This document shows positions 1-12,529 of a DNA stretch of 64,000 bases, one piece after another. Every line of letters begins with the position of its first letter. The stretch's first letter is position 1. The DNA comes from Apostichopus japonicus. Lineage: Eukaryota > Echinodermata > Holothuroidea > Aspidochirotida > Stichopodidae. A program made the translations under genes and the position numbers. The notes beneath the pieces were generated by a model. The model saw nothing but the letters and a program-made list of their open reading frames with translations. It ran no database searches and had not been told where the DNA came from. The stretch spans positions 14,895,501 through 14,959,500 of the forward strand of contig NC_092570.1 of the NCBI RefSeq assembly GCF_037975245.1. The letters run 5' to 3'.

Positions 1-217
1 AGTTAAAATGTTGGAAGCCACCCGACGTGTAAGTTGTAATCCATAAGCCCTTGCGGGTTTCTCCCACATTTGTGGTCGCTTAAGCGTCGTTAACATAACT
101 GCTGATCATTATTATATTATTAGACGAAAAAGTGTATTTCTTCTTTTTAATTCAATTGAAATGAACGGAATTGAACGACTATCTAAATAATATTATCTTG
201 TAGTACGAAATGAGTTT

Positions 218-448
218 TTAAGCAGACCTATCGTCCGTATTTAATCTTATAGGCAAATCAGGCACAGTTAAATATACAATACCGATAGGCATGACTCTAC
301 GCTGATCAACGGTAATGTGTAATGGGTATCCTAATTCCCTATTCCCGCCAAATTGGTATTTGTTTTGTCTCTCTTCAATTACGCTCATCAAATTTGCCCT
401 CAGATCGGAGTCTAAAGATAGTTTCAGCTCCTCAGTGTCCTTATTCAT
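218..448 (-). CDS. Unrecognised 76-residue open frame, possible exon or small gene
   Basis: An ATG-to-TAA frame on the minus strand reads as ordinary soluble protein: charged N-terminus (MNKDTEELKLSLDSDL), then a hydrophobic, beta-like C-terminal half (MPIGIVYLTVPDLPIRLNTD). Base composition and codon use are less skewed than in the surrounding AT-rich DNA, unlike most chance frames here. I do not recognise the family. It has no signal peptide or membrane span. A GT (in 'ataggtctgc' on the coding strand) close to the stop could be a splice donor, so this may be one exon of a gene extending off the left edge. It could also be chance. Confidence 0.25.
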   Translation of the reverse strand: MNKDTEELKLSLDSDLRANLMSVIEERQNKYQFGGNRELGYPLHITVDQRRVMPIGIVYLTVPDLPIRLNTDDRSA

Positions 449-1994
449 GCATGTTAAGTCAGTCCAGTGATTAGGTTACACTTGTATGTATATTCCGACT
501 AAATAAATAAAACATTAAGGTACTTCACTCAGCTCTGCAAATAGCTAATGATCCCCGACAACGTGTAATACACAAGTTGTACAGTATAGTCAGGAAGGGA
601 TGCTGCTGCTGTTTTGCGATAGTCCTAAAAGAACCGTCGGCATTCTCTTGTGTATATACAAGACAGAGAATTATATACTAATAATCCGCTGGGACGTCAC
701 TCCGCTACGGATGCAGCTGGCCGGAACATACTATCATGTACAACCGCCCTTTACTACACGTACACCTACTGCTGGTGCTGCTGCATGCCTTCAATACCGT
801 AGAAACCTCAGAACATCAACTCCATTTCCGCCATGCAGACTGCTCCCAAACCCAACCCATGGGCCCACTCGGTTTTATGGCGCCGACCGACCCGCCAGTC
901 GCATTGTAGGTAATAATGGCTTCTTGTGTGCTTTTTATAAGACGTTAGCCTGGGACTGACTAACCCCACACACAGCCTCCCCACTCTGCCTGGATGCAGT
1001 TTAACGCCATACCCGGGACAGCAGGAAGGGATATCTACTGTATTTAATCACTTTATTAATCCAAAGGGTAGTCGAAAAAATCCGTATATTTCTCGTGACT
1101 TAGTTATAACAGTTTTAAACGGGTTGTTGTCATATTTCACGGTGATGTGAAGAAGTGCAGCTATGCTTCAATACTTCGATGATCTGTGGGTAAATCATTG
1201 AAATATTATTACTACGAAAAACATACATTTTTCAGCTGAATTGTCCAGATTACATCATTATTCTTCTGTTGCCAGATGCCTTTACTAGATATAAAAAATA
1301 TATAAAATAGTCCTATCTGCGCGATGCATATAATGCATGAGCATATGGTTTGGACCTAAAGATAAATACATTTTTTTAAATATTTATACAGCAATTTTGG
1401 TCAGCAATTAACTTTCGCTACTAGAATATCCTTTAAATGTCGCTCACCGCCTCCAACACAGAACCTTCCAGTTTCTCAACTTCTGTCAAAGATATCTATT
1501 GTTTCGCTTCCTGAATTTATCTTGTTATATCTCTCTTTTTTTCACTCTCTCACTAAGCTACTCGCCGAGAGCTGCAACATAGCTCTCACCTGCTCCTAGC
1601 AAATTAGGAATCTAATGTTACTCAAGCGAGAAGTTCGCAAGACACTAATGATGGAATCAATGTGACAGAATGGTTTTAATAAAGAAAGCGTCTTACGGAT
1701 CCAGACATTAAATAAATAGGTGAAGAAGATTAAATAAACATCGATATCTTGGGGAGTTGCACTTCGTTCATCTCGATTCATGAGTGGAGAAACAAACATT
1801 AGTCATAAAAAGTACATAACTTTGACGCCTGATTGATTGATCAATTGATACGAGGATATATGCATAATCATAATCTGCAATATTACAAATTACTCTATAG
1901 TGCATTTAGAGCCGATATCAATCAGTCAATCAACCGATAAATCAATCAATCGAACACAGATATCGTGGTGATATTTTTGTTAACGCGATCCGAA
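449..1994. other. No recognisable gene
   Basis: The stretch is AT-rich non-coding DNA. The 119-codon frame at 600-959 has a composition (Pro, Thr, Arg-rich, no hydrophobic periodicity) and context that look accidental. 'atcaatcaat' short repeats occur near 1830-1960. Confidence 0.5.
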
Positions 1995-2022
1995 CAGGGA
2001 GCTGCTACTCTAGCAGCTCCCT
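1995..2022. mobile_element. 28-bp palindromic micro-insertion with 8-bp target duplication (copy 1)
   Basis: The insert is a perfect hairpin: 13-base arm CAGGGAGCTGCTA, short loop CTC, then the reverse complement of the arm. It is bounded by the identical octamer GATCCGAA at 1987-1994 and 2023-2030. The CAGGG terminus plus an 8-bp duplication is the signature of hAT-superfamily transposition, but the unit is little more than two fused ends. The same hairpin recurs at 11472. Confidence 0.6.
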
Positions 2023-2301
2023 GATCCGAACTACTGTAAACCTGTATGTCCCTGCATACAGAAAATTGAACGTATTATATAACGACAGCGAGTGAGATAT
2101 GCAGTGTAGGGTATCATGAAGGTGAATATATGTTGCGGAGACTTCACATACCGAATAAGGGTGGGTAAGTTAGTGTCGGAACTCAATGAATAATGGTGAT
2201 GGTACATTGGCGATGATATTGTGGGCAATGAGGCAAGTTTTTATTTTGAATTTTGTTTTTCATGTTTTGTTCTAAAGACAAAAAAAAAGAGAAGTGTGAA
2301 G

Positions 2302-4772
2302 ATGGCTGGATCGCAGGCAATGGACACCGCTCATCTTGAAAGACTGGCCAAAGTTCTTGAGATAAACTCCAACGAGCCAATAAAGCCGCCAAGATCAGAG
2401 GAATCAAAGGTAAGAGAAGAGGGAAGGTGGGGTGGGGGGGGGGGGGCGGGGTTGGACCAGGTGGCATCATATTATCATTGAAGTACGATATAATTAAAGT
2501 AATACAGATATATGATATATGTTTAAGTATGAGTGTTCTGCACTGAGCAGGACTACCCTCATTAAAGATGACAATAATAATAAAACAAAAAAAATAAAAA
2601 AATGACGTCACATACACGCAATAAATCGAAGAGAAGCGAAAACGAAGCTTTCGATTAAAATATGTGCTGAAAAGTTGACCGGTAGACGTTCCATCGTCGT
2701 ATACGTACCTACAAACTTTATCCTTCCAAATGTATCAAATTATGTTCAGGTTGCATATTATTATGATTATTTTTTGTTTGGAATTAGATTTTTTTTATCA
2801 TGTTTCTAGATGACACGACCGTCCACCGTGCCGGCCATTGGGACAAAGGATCCGAGCCCAAAAGAAGAACTACTTCCGGGTGAAACACTTTCCATGATTG
2901 AAATACGAGTATGTATACATACATTCACAAACAGACCGATATTTTCATAGAATTTAGGTTTGGAATCGACAAAATTTGTGGTAAAATGGAACAATATGAA
3001 AAAGGAGTATCGAATTATGTGGAAATAAAGTTTCTTTTCATTAATGTACATTTTCTGCAGAAATCCAGCACTGCTCAAGGTTTTTCTTGAAATATTTGTT
3101 TCTTCACACACAGTCACTGAAGCGACTTCTATTTGAAGGAAGAATGATGATTTTCGATGATGAATGGAAGAAAGCGTCTTTCGTTTTTCAATCAGTTCTT
3201 TCCAAATGTCCGTATGGCATACTAGCGCCGCAGGTAATATTATATCGCCAAACCTATTTAAAGCTATCATTCTATTTCGGTATATAAAACACTTTCCATG
3301 CAGAAAAACTAGTAGGTCTCACCAGTGGCGTTACAAGGAGCATCAGTGCTCCCGTGCCACAATAGAAATGGGTCTCCAAAGGATAGTCCAAACTCAGCCA
3401 ACAATGGGGTTTTTTTTGGGGGGGGGGTCAACTTATAATTTCTGGCACCTCAAGAGGCCCGGATATGACACTCTCAGGCTCGTCTTCTTGCGGAGAGGGA
3501 TTTCATTTGAATACCTATTTTTGGAACCCGTTTGGTTTACTGACTGCACTGTATATATATATATACTGGCCGCTTCGCCTGCCTATCGCTGACTTCAGCG
3601 GATGAGTGGAGATTTTTTCCGATCTTGACACTGGACCCCCGGGCCGCTTGGGAGTTCGCATCGAAACCCACTGGGTCTCTTCGCGTGTTGCCATCCGCCG
3701 GGAAAGATTACAGCAGACCTCGATATTGTTTGGATGGGGAAGGGTCTCTCCAATGTTGGTGGATATAGTGGTTGCAAGCACCACCAGCTGTTTGACTAAC
3801 ATGTCTGCTTATAAACATTATACTGTATAGTTCTCATGACTATGCCGATCCTATCGTCCTATCCATCAGAAACGTACGTAGCTAATGGTTTTCCTCCGCC
3901 TCGGTATATTTGCTGATCTGTTCATGAGATGAGGAGATTACAACTATATGTAGCTGCTTTAATTTTCGAGGCTTTTGTTTTCCACTAGGCTGGAGCAAGA
4001 GGACTGATTGTTTGCGTTCAAGCATATATCCTGAAAACCCTCATGTTTACCGAATCCGATCTTCTTGTTCCTGACTCAAACAGGTGAGTACCATTGTGGG
4101 TTACTTATGTGTTAAGTTTCAGAGGGTGGGTGGTTGGGAGGGAGGGTTCGTTTTCTTGTATAATTTTTAAGTATAATGACCAAAATTTACAATCACATCA
4201 TCAAACTTTCGTTAAATTTGACTTTAGATATAGAGGGTAGTGTCGATGTAAAATAAAGCTATACTTGCTACTGAAGGGGAGGAGTGGCAGGGGGAGAGGT
4301 TTGGGCAGGAGAATGGGTAGGTAGGGATAAGGGTATTGGGTCAGGGAAGGGTTTGTGTAAAGGGTGGGTGAAGGGAGGCGGTAAGGTAGGGGATGATTGA
4401 AGCAGTTAGACGGGATTAAAATAACTCTCATTCACATCGGATATGGATAAAAAGGCATATTCAAATAAATCAGGGTGACATATTTAAATAATTGAAGATT
4501 AGGGCATTTATTAAACCCGTAATAATTATAAATTGCATTGCCTAGATATTTACTAGACTCTACGCTGTGAGGAGGGGGGGGGGTTCGTTTTCTGTTATTA
4601 TCTTTACTTTGTGTAACGATGAAAAGGGTGAGGGGTTGGTTTCCAGAAGTTTGCGAGGGTCGTGATAAAACAAAGTTGGAAGAAATCACATTGAGCTATT
4701 TACATATTACGTGATCCAGAATAAAAGAAGAAATTTGCAAATTGCCAGATATGTTTTAATCATTATGGTTGA

Positions 4773-4804
<32 letters not shown>

Positions 4805-7800
4805 TTTATAGCAGTAGAGGATTACCTCGGTTATCGGCAGAGAAACATCAGAACAATGCTCTCGTTGACGCCATGGCGGCAATATTATGGCGTGCTGGAG
4901 AAAGGAAACGGGCTGTAGTATCGGTGTTGCATAACATTCACCCTGGGTTACTACACACGGATGAACGAAGAATGGAACACTTAGCAAAACGGGTAAGCAC
5001 TTTCTGTTACTAGGGGCGGGGGGGGGGTGGGAAGGGGGAGGGAGAGATTGGGGATGGGAAGCGAATTCACATTTCCTACCGACTCTGATCTAGGTAGTGA
5101 TCTGAACCTTTGTGATCAGGGCCAGAGGCGAATCAAATATTTTAAAAGGGAGGGGGAGGGAGAGGGGAGGAGGGGGGGGGGTGGGTGCTGATGCCCGGGG
5201 TCGTTGAAGTCGACTGTGTGAAGTGTATAGGGGGTTCTGGAGGGGGAATGAAATGGTGTACGTCAAATGGTACATTTTGAACTAGCATATTTAGACTATA
5301 TGCCAATGAATGCTTGTCGACAGGTTCAAAAAGGTGGTTGGGTGTTTACCCGTAGTAGTGGTCTTATTCGTCCCAGAATGAATATAAAAATGCCCCAAAT
5401 GAAAGGGTTTTCCCCGGTAGACAACGGGAGTGGTGATCATGCATGTTTTTTAAAGAAATCAGCTCGGCTACTTCTCTTATTAAATAAGAAAACCCAGTTA
5501 AATTTTGTTTGTCCTGACTTTTCATTTTTCCCGGGCTTGGAAATGCCAAACTTGTCATTGGGGGAGGGGGGGGGGCCTTAACAAGCCAAATTGGCAACCC
5601 CTGATCCCGAAGCTACAGCCAAGTGATGATAAACCACGGCTATTAAAATGTTTAATAACTATTGATAATATGCTCATGCGTGCTCGTTTTGGTTCAGAAT
5701 TTTCCAAGATATAATATCATACTTTTTCATTTTTCAGTTGCGATATTTCGAGTTAACGTCGGAGAAACAATTGAAGAAAACTCTACACAGAGAGCTACAG
5801 AAGGTAAATATGAAATATGAAATTGATTTGTGTTTTGATTTGTGTATACATTGCGGTAATACCATGAGTGTATGTCATATACCAGAGTAATGATATACTT
5901 TGAAGACGGGATGGTAACCCTTGGTAAAGAAAGAAATTAAAGACATTAATTTAGTGAGTGAACAAAAATCGGAACTGCAGTCAGGGGAGCAACCACGTAT
6001 ACTTCGGTGGGGTTAGGCGGGGGGGGGGGGTTCTCGAAGGTTAAGGGAGAGCTCACATCTGGACGACTTTGTATCTTACCAACCCCCTCCCCGCTTCCTT
6101 ATACCGAAAGGGTGATGCGCCCATGTCTGCTGACATATATTCCACGTATTAGGCACGTACTTCTTTGAATTAATCTGATCAGCATATAACCTTGTGGTAA
6201 TATTTTATTAACGTTTAGCATAAAACACAAGGGAGGGAAATGCTACTCTGACAATCCTTTGCACGGAGTAACGTGTTTTGTCTCTCCTAACAGTTTACAG
6301 ACCAAGAAGGCGGTGGCGTTCTTAGCTTTCTATACAGTCTCTTGTTAACAAGGACGTCCGAAAGGTAATTTCCCATTCACACCCCCAATATAGACCGTTT
6401 TATGTGTATATAGATAGTGGGGGTGGGCCGGGGGGATAGAAATTACGTGGAGGAGGAGGGGAGGGTGTAACAAACGTGCGTGATATATTTCATAAATATT
6501 ATATGCAACTCATGTGACTATGCTCGGAGATACTATCTTTCATATAGAAACTGAATAACTTTCTTCACTCCAGCCTTACAAAATATAAACTTTAATAATG
6601 ATAGTCGTAATAAACACAGGAGGCGGCGAACGGAGCGAGAGTATAATCAGAGGCATGGGTTAACTGGGAGGGGCGAGGGAGAAGTACGAGGAGTACCAGT
6701 GTTGTAAGAATAAGATGCAACGATTCAAGACACGTTAAAGAAGGCTTAGAGGAGCGGAGGTAAAATGGGTGGGGTCCGGGGAGGGGCGGGATTAATTTGA
6801 GCAACGTACGGTACTAATACCTTACATTCCCAACATACGCTTGAACGGCAGAGATGGTCTAAGGAGGGGAGTGGTGAGGGTAGGGACAACGGTGGGATTC
6901 AATTAGTAACGAAGCAACGTATACAAATATACCTTACATTCCCAACATACACATAAACGTTAGAGAAGGCCTAAATGAGAGGAGGGGAGGTGGGGGAATG
7001 GGATGGGATGGGTTGGATTGATTTAGTTACGCCTAACGTATAAATAAATAAATACAAATACATAGAGTAAATATCCCATCATTATAAAACAGGGATCTTC
7101 TTATTTTTCTATTGTTATTTAGACAATAACTCCTTTTTGGTCCCCTTTTTCTTTCTTTTGTGTGTTTCAGGTTACAGGCTGACCTACAAGGGGCAGCGTT
7201 GTTAACAGAGAAGAATCGATGTGCAATATCTTTACTTAACCTTCTTTTAGTCGGTCAGGCGACTCCATACGTCTTTAATGGCAAAATTCTCTACGACGAC
7301 GATGGCAATTTACTAGTGAGTCAACACGTTTGGGTCTATACAAATCGAGGGCGCCATTCAATAATAGAATGAGCTCAATTTTAGTCTCTCATCTATAAGT
7401 GATACAGGTGTAAGGGACTAGCAGCTTTCGCATGTTTCCGCTTGTCAGACGCGAATCCAAGGATGTGGTGTGGGGAAGGTGGGGGGGGGGGTGATGTTTT
7501 TAAAACAAAAAAACTTATAAATAGTTTAAACAGTCTATGCGAGACGGAGCCAATGGTGGGAAAGTTCAAAAATTAAAAACTAACAATAAAGAAATATGAT
7601 AAGATATTTATGTCTCTAAATCCGAAGACATCTTCCTAAAGTACAGAGTAAAAATATTCACAGTAAAAGTATTATTAGTCTTATGATTTTGTCTCTCTGA
7701 CTTTATCACGCATGAAGGCGAGTCCTGTTGTTGGAATTCTCGAGCGAAGTGATATCGGTCTACTTATTATTGACAGAGAAAAACCAGCAAGTCGAGACCC

Positions 7801-9479
7801 AACGAAACACGTGAGTGAATTCAAACTGAAACTCCCCAATGTCAAATTAATGGATATGTTTCTATACATGATGTATAATATGTGTGCATTTTATACGAGT
7901 ATAGGCCACATCCAAAGATTAGAATCCTGCAGGTATTCATGCAGGCTATCTTTGCTTGATTTCCCTTATCTTCCCCCTTCATCATCTTGGCGAGCTTCCA
8001 GTGGTGGACTGGAACAGAGGTCTATCGGGAAGAGATACCCCCCTTCCTCTTTCAGAAATTATGCTATATTGCGCAACTTTTGAAATAATTATTGCTTAAC
8101 CTTTTTGCACTTCAATTGTTTAATACAAAATACCGGCAATTTCGTTTTTCTTCCGGTTTTTTTTTTTTTGGGCGATCCTTAAAGTTTTTAAGGAGACCAT
8201 TAAAATGGTCGCGATCCCAAGCTTTGAATATCAGGGTATAAGGACCTGTTTGAGTCAGGAACAAGATCGGATTAAAAGAACACCATTCATTTTTGCAGTG
8301 TAACATCAACCGTCCATAGCTGGTTCCTATACATGCGTCATTTGATAACTGACAATATACACAGATGATTTATGATATAAAGTTCCAATTTCGTTTTTTT
8401 CTCGTCAGCTTGGCAGCATGCTCAAGACACCAAAATTTCCCATCTGGGTGACATCTCTAAACCGACACATCTCAGTTTTGTTTGCAACAAACATTAACTT
8501 AAACAGAGACTGGAGAAGCGAACAAAAATTTGATCTATATTATCTAAATTGTCAACTGACGCGACGAGAGGCAACAAAGATAACTGTTGGTAAGTTAAAG
8601 GCAGGAGGTTCCTGTCGGGTTAGGGTGTACGCATGTGGTTGGGGAAGGTGGGGAGGGTGGGTGAGGTATGGGGGAGGGGGAGGGTGAGAGGAGGGGTTAT
8701 GCGGGGATTGGTGGTGAAAATGAGTGGTGCCCATTGTGTCAGAGGAAACGATTAGGGGAAGGGTGGGGAGGGGTGGGGCAGGTATTCCATAGTATAGCAT
8801 TATACTCTCAAGTTATTGTATGGGAGCTCTGAAGGGACATAAAATTTACCTGTATAAAGAGTAGACGCCCCCTTGATGCTCTGAAACTGAACTTCATGTG
8901 CTTCTTTCCCTCTTTGAAAAAAAATGTATTAAAAGATAATCGGAAGGAAAATCTCAGCACCTGTTCACTTCTATCGTTAAATAAACGCATGTATAAAACA
9001 TCACCAACAAATAATATGTTTTCCCTTCCTAGATACGAGAACCACCAATTCCTATTCATCAACTACCAAGAAGGGCAAGCCTGATCCTAAATCGTTCCCT
9101 ATAGTGGAAGAATGTATTTCATCAAGATGGCCCGGGGCTCGGATTGATTGGAATGGAGGTATCCCTTACTTTTAAAAACAAAACTGGTAATGTGACGTCA
9201 TAATCTCTGTACGGTCGATTCGTGTTTTCGTATAGAAACTAATTTGCTTGCAGCAAGAAAACAACTTGATATTACTCGTGGAATCTTTTTTTTCGATATT
9301 GCTCTCCTAAAATTAAAATATAAAGGTCACAATTATTGGCAACTCTAATAGTTAACTGCTAAATGTCTTCAAAAGTTATACTCCTGCAGTGGTTCTGATT
9401 TTTCATGCATACAGCTGGTGACTACAGGACAGTAATAGGTCTCAGTGAGGGGCAATGCTCTAAGTGTTCGTGTGTGTGA
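2302..9479 (+). CDS. MINDY4B: MINDY-4B-like protein (catalytically dead FAM188/MINDY deubiquitinase homologue)
   Basis: Coding exons: 2302-2409, 2810-2908, 3114-3233, 3989-4083, 4812-4992, 5738-5803, 6294-6364, 7171-7315, 7718-7810, 8409-8589, 9033-9158, and a tentative last exon 9415-9479. Each exon is flanked by AG and GT and all phases close, giving about 450 residues, close to the short MINDY-4B size and far below full MINDY-4. Family landmarks are KRLLFEGRMMIFDDEW, ILWRAGERKRAVVSVL, LNLLLVGQATPYVFNG, ERSDIGLL, KTPKFPIWVTSLNRHISVLF, DWRSEQKFDLYY and a C-terminal RWPGARIDWNG. The family trims K48-linked ubiquitin chains through a cysteine in a GGPCG-like motif. Here that position reads AGARG (Arg113), so catalysis is not expected, while the later histidine (His346) is kept. 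ATG at 2302 is the first in-frame start; a non-coding upstream exon cannot be excluded. Confidence 0.8.
3989..4083 (+). CDS. MINDY4B: MINDY-4B exon 4: altered catalytic-site exon
   Basis: Exon 3 ends with ...YGILAPQ and this exon begins AGARGLIVCVQAYILK. It aligns with the active-site segment of catalytic MINDY-4 proteins, where a Gly-Gly-Pro-Cys-Gly core starts the catalytic helix. The helix residues (L-I-x-x-V-Q-x-x-x-L) are preserved, but the nucleophilic cysteine is Arg. The nearby cysteine in LIVCVQ lies four residues further along the helix, not at the nucleophile position. The splice sites are tccactag and CAG|gtgagt. Confidence 0.75.
9415..9479 (+). CDS. MINDY4B: Tentative terminal exon of the MINDY-4B-like gene
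   Basis: Exon 11 ends in phase 1 after WNG, a point where related proteins have only a few residues left, so a short last exon is expected. The acceptor 'catgcatacag' at 9414 opens a frame that reads GADYRTVIGLSEGQC and stops at TGA 9477-9479. The phase fits, but I cannot confirm the residues by homology. Another acceptor nearby (ctcctgcag) is also possible. Confidence 0.35.
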
Positions 9480-11471
9480 ATTTGTATGTGCTTTAGGGCA
9501 GAGGGGGGAGGGAGGAGGAGGGTGTGGGGGGGGGGGGGGTTAAGGTTTACTGTCATATTTGCGGTAATACTGATGACAAGTGAAGTGTTACGATCAATAT
9601 AAGGACTTCCGTCTATGACTGACTTCACAATAGCGACGTGTCAGTATAGCTTAGTAGACCTATAGGTTAAAACATTTTTTATTTGTAATACTGTTATTTG
9701 TCATAGCTTATTGTTATTTGGCCCATTTATTGGTGCGGGGGATGAGGCCGGGGATGAGGGGAATGAGGGGGGGGGGGTTGAGGAGGATTAGGAGTCAAGA
9801 AAATGTTATGTTTTCAACATAAATTGTACCGACAAGCAAAACTTACATTCTCAGTTAAATACATATCATCGGGGATTTATTATTATTATATTTTCCTCAA
9901 GATAATACCATTATACTGATAGCCCTAATATAGGTATATGAAATTGATACCCAATATTATATGTGTATGGTGTAAGGCTATATGTATGCAAGGCTTTTTT
10001 ATTGCCAATACTTGATATGTATAAGGCGTGTTATAGATACCGTGCCACGATTAGAATGCATCCGCCTGAAAAGTTAACCATTGTCGGATAATAGTCTTAA
10101 CTTAACTTACTGAATTGACTGTTTTGTGAGTCATAATCATTTTTTTTTTTTTCTTTTGATGCTTGGTTGTTGGAGAGTATGAAATAAACTACATATAGGG
10201 TCCACAAAATATTGGAAGATTGAGGGTGATTTTATAGGCATTTCTTGAAATCCTGGCTGAAACGAGATGATTCCGCAGCGAGAGCTGACATATGGGCTTG
10301 GAGAGCATTATGCTAAACTTTGACCTCTGCGAGCTCAAAATCTAAAACGGTCATGGTGGCCAAAAATTTAATGTGCTAAATGATAGCTCAAGAATATCAG
10401 CTATCATATGTTGGGTATAGGACATGTCCGTTGAAAACATCTATCTATGTTCTAGAGGTCTTGGAAAAGTGACGAATTTGGTGTATAGGTATGGCCTATG
10501 ACGTACGTACGGCCTACACTGAAGGTGTATAAGTCTGCTGTGGGTATGTCATTTACTATGTATACAACCCTTTCATAGGCAAATGTATAGTATACTGAAC
10601 CTTGATCGATTCTATTTCCGACAAAAAAAAAATCCCTGATCTGGAGAGAATAATGCATTAATTGTGGTTACCACAGTAGCATGGGTGGGTAAAGGAACCA
10701 ATGGAAAGGATGAGAGGGCTAGAATTAGGGTTATGTAGCCATAGCAACGAAACTTAACTTGTCTAGCAGAAGAAACGGGAGATTTAATGTTCATATTCAA
10801 AACCATGACTGCATTGTCATCATCAACTCAGTGCTTCTCGTTCGATAAGATCATATGGATTTGATATATATAGAGTAACATCTTCGACTGAGAGAGAACT
10901 GAGAAGAGATATATATATAAAATTCCAAATTAACTTGCTAAAGTATATTTATTTCTGTTTGTATGATTTCTAGTTGTTGATGTATATGGAGCTTTTATAC
11001 TATGTTGTGCTGTCTTTTTTTTTATGATTAACATGCATGCTCTACGCAAATTGTCTATACAGTATAATTAATTTTTAGTCTATTATACTTTATTCCCCCA
11101 ACAACTATTTCTTGTAGGACGATGAAAAAGACGGTATTGCAATATCACCTGCACTTTAATAAACTATTCGTATACATAGTCTGTGCAATGAGACAGGCTG
11201 GAATGAGTCACCGTGAAACGGTTTTTTTTTTCAACACTTTAGCCTGCTAACTTGTCCAAATTTCAGATTTGCTACAAAGAAGAGAAAATAAAAGTATTCT
11301 AGAATGAATATCTCACTGTATATTTGAGTCTTGTTTTAGTTTTAAATGTCCCTATCTTCTATGATGGGGCTGGGGGAAGGGGTAGGTGTGGGGTTGACAC
11401 CCTCCTTTCAACCCCGTAAAAAGGGGTTTATTGGTACAACCATGCATGTGGACACATTTATATGGTTGTAC
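9480..11471 (+). other. Downstream flank of MINDY-4B-like gene, no other gene seen
   Basis: The stretch contains poly-G runs near 9525 and 9765 and AT-rich DNA. An AATAAA within 'gaaataaact' near 10183 is a possible polyadenylation signal, which would imply a long 3' UTR. No credible reading frame is present. An imperfect inverted repeat (GGTACAACCAT ... ATGGTTGTACC) spans about 11432-11472. Confidence 0.4.
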
Positions 11472-11499
11472 CAGGGAGCTGCTACTCTAGCAGCTCCCT
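11472..11499. mobile_element. 28-bp palindromic micro-insertion with 8-bp target duplication (copy 2)
   Basis: This is the same perfect hairpin as at 1995 (arm CAGGGAGCTGCTA, loop CTC). The flanking octamers are GGTTGTAC (11464-11471) and GGTTATAC (11500-11507), one mismatch. The different flank from copy 1 argues for separate insertion events rather than a shared larger repeat. Confidence 0.55.
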
Positions 11500-11500
11500 G

Positions 11501-12529
11501 GTTATACCTTGTAGCATAAGTCTGCCCCAGAAAGCACCATTACACGTCTAAAGTTTGATTTTGTTTGCCGAGTGGGTGTGGGAAAGGGACTGGAAGACAC
11601 CCAGACACGGGAGTCGGATTCAATGACCCCTGGGTCACACCCCCTGGATCCGCCCCCTGGATCCGCCCCCCCCCCCCCTGGAGACCATGAGAATGGTCAT
11701 AATTCGTCACTCTTGTATGTGAAACTAAGTATTCAGCTGATACCAACTGGCTTTAAACCAGGAGTTGAAAGTCATAAGTAACGGGAGACGATACGTTCAA
11801 TACCCAGTCACATACGCATTTAGTTTGAAGTTCACCAGCTTTACAGGGAGTGGTGGTGGGTGGGGAGGGGGGGGGGTGGCAGCCATACTGTAACATCTCA
11901 CATGGCAACGTTCTCTTTGGTTTCTCGAAAGGGAAAACTATGGAGTCACTCTTACCTACCTTGCAAAATAGTGACGGAGGGGGGGGGGGGGGACTGCGGA
12001 TTGCAAAGTCGACAATGTCTATATAACGTGGATCGCAAATTCGGTCATTACTATTACGGTTAAATTCGTCCAACACGGGAGCACACAGAAACGTTGTACT
12101 CAAATCCGAAGTGAATTAATCAGGTCACACTTCACTACTGCCCTTAAATTCTTTCGAGGAACATCTCTTACTGCAGTTTTGATTTACTTTATGCACGTGC
12201 AGGCCGTTACAGACGTGTATAACATTAGCTTGATTGTAGAACATAAACCGATGGTCATCATGGTGTACGCTTGTACCACGTCTTTCTTAAAAGGATGAAT
12301 TTATAGGCACAAAATTAATTTGGAGATTTTTAATAGACTGTTAAAAATCAGGACTATCGGGTCCAAGTTTGTACCTCTACAACACAGATATGACACTTGT
12401 TGACAGCTGAGGTTCATCAATGGCAGTGACTGGATTGCTAAGTCTAAGACACAGACCATTATGTCAGCTGATCAGAAGCAACAAAAAACTGGAATGGGAA
12501 AACATGGGAAGACTTTCATGGGGTGTTAC
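11501..12529. other. Non-coding stretch with long G/C homopolymers
   Basis: It contains C-rich 'ggatccgccccctggatccgcccc' near 11645-11680 and G runs near 11865 and 11980. No gene is visible. The short frames on both strands at 11540-12103 are created by the homopolymers. Confidence 0.45.

Noticed and set aside
600-959. 119-codon plus-strand frame
   Set aside because: It has no domain pattern and a low-complexity Pro/Thr/Arg composition, and no splice sites or neighbours support it.
3315-3680. Possible hAT element starting CAGTGGCGTTACAAGG
   Set aside because: The best right end (CCCACTG) gives flanks GGTCTCAC and GGTCTCTT, only six of eight, and the inverted repeat is short. It was not firm enough to list.
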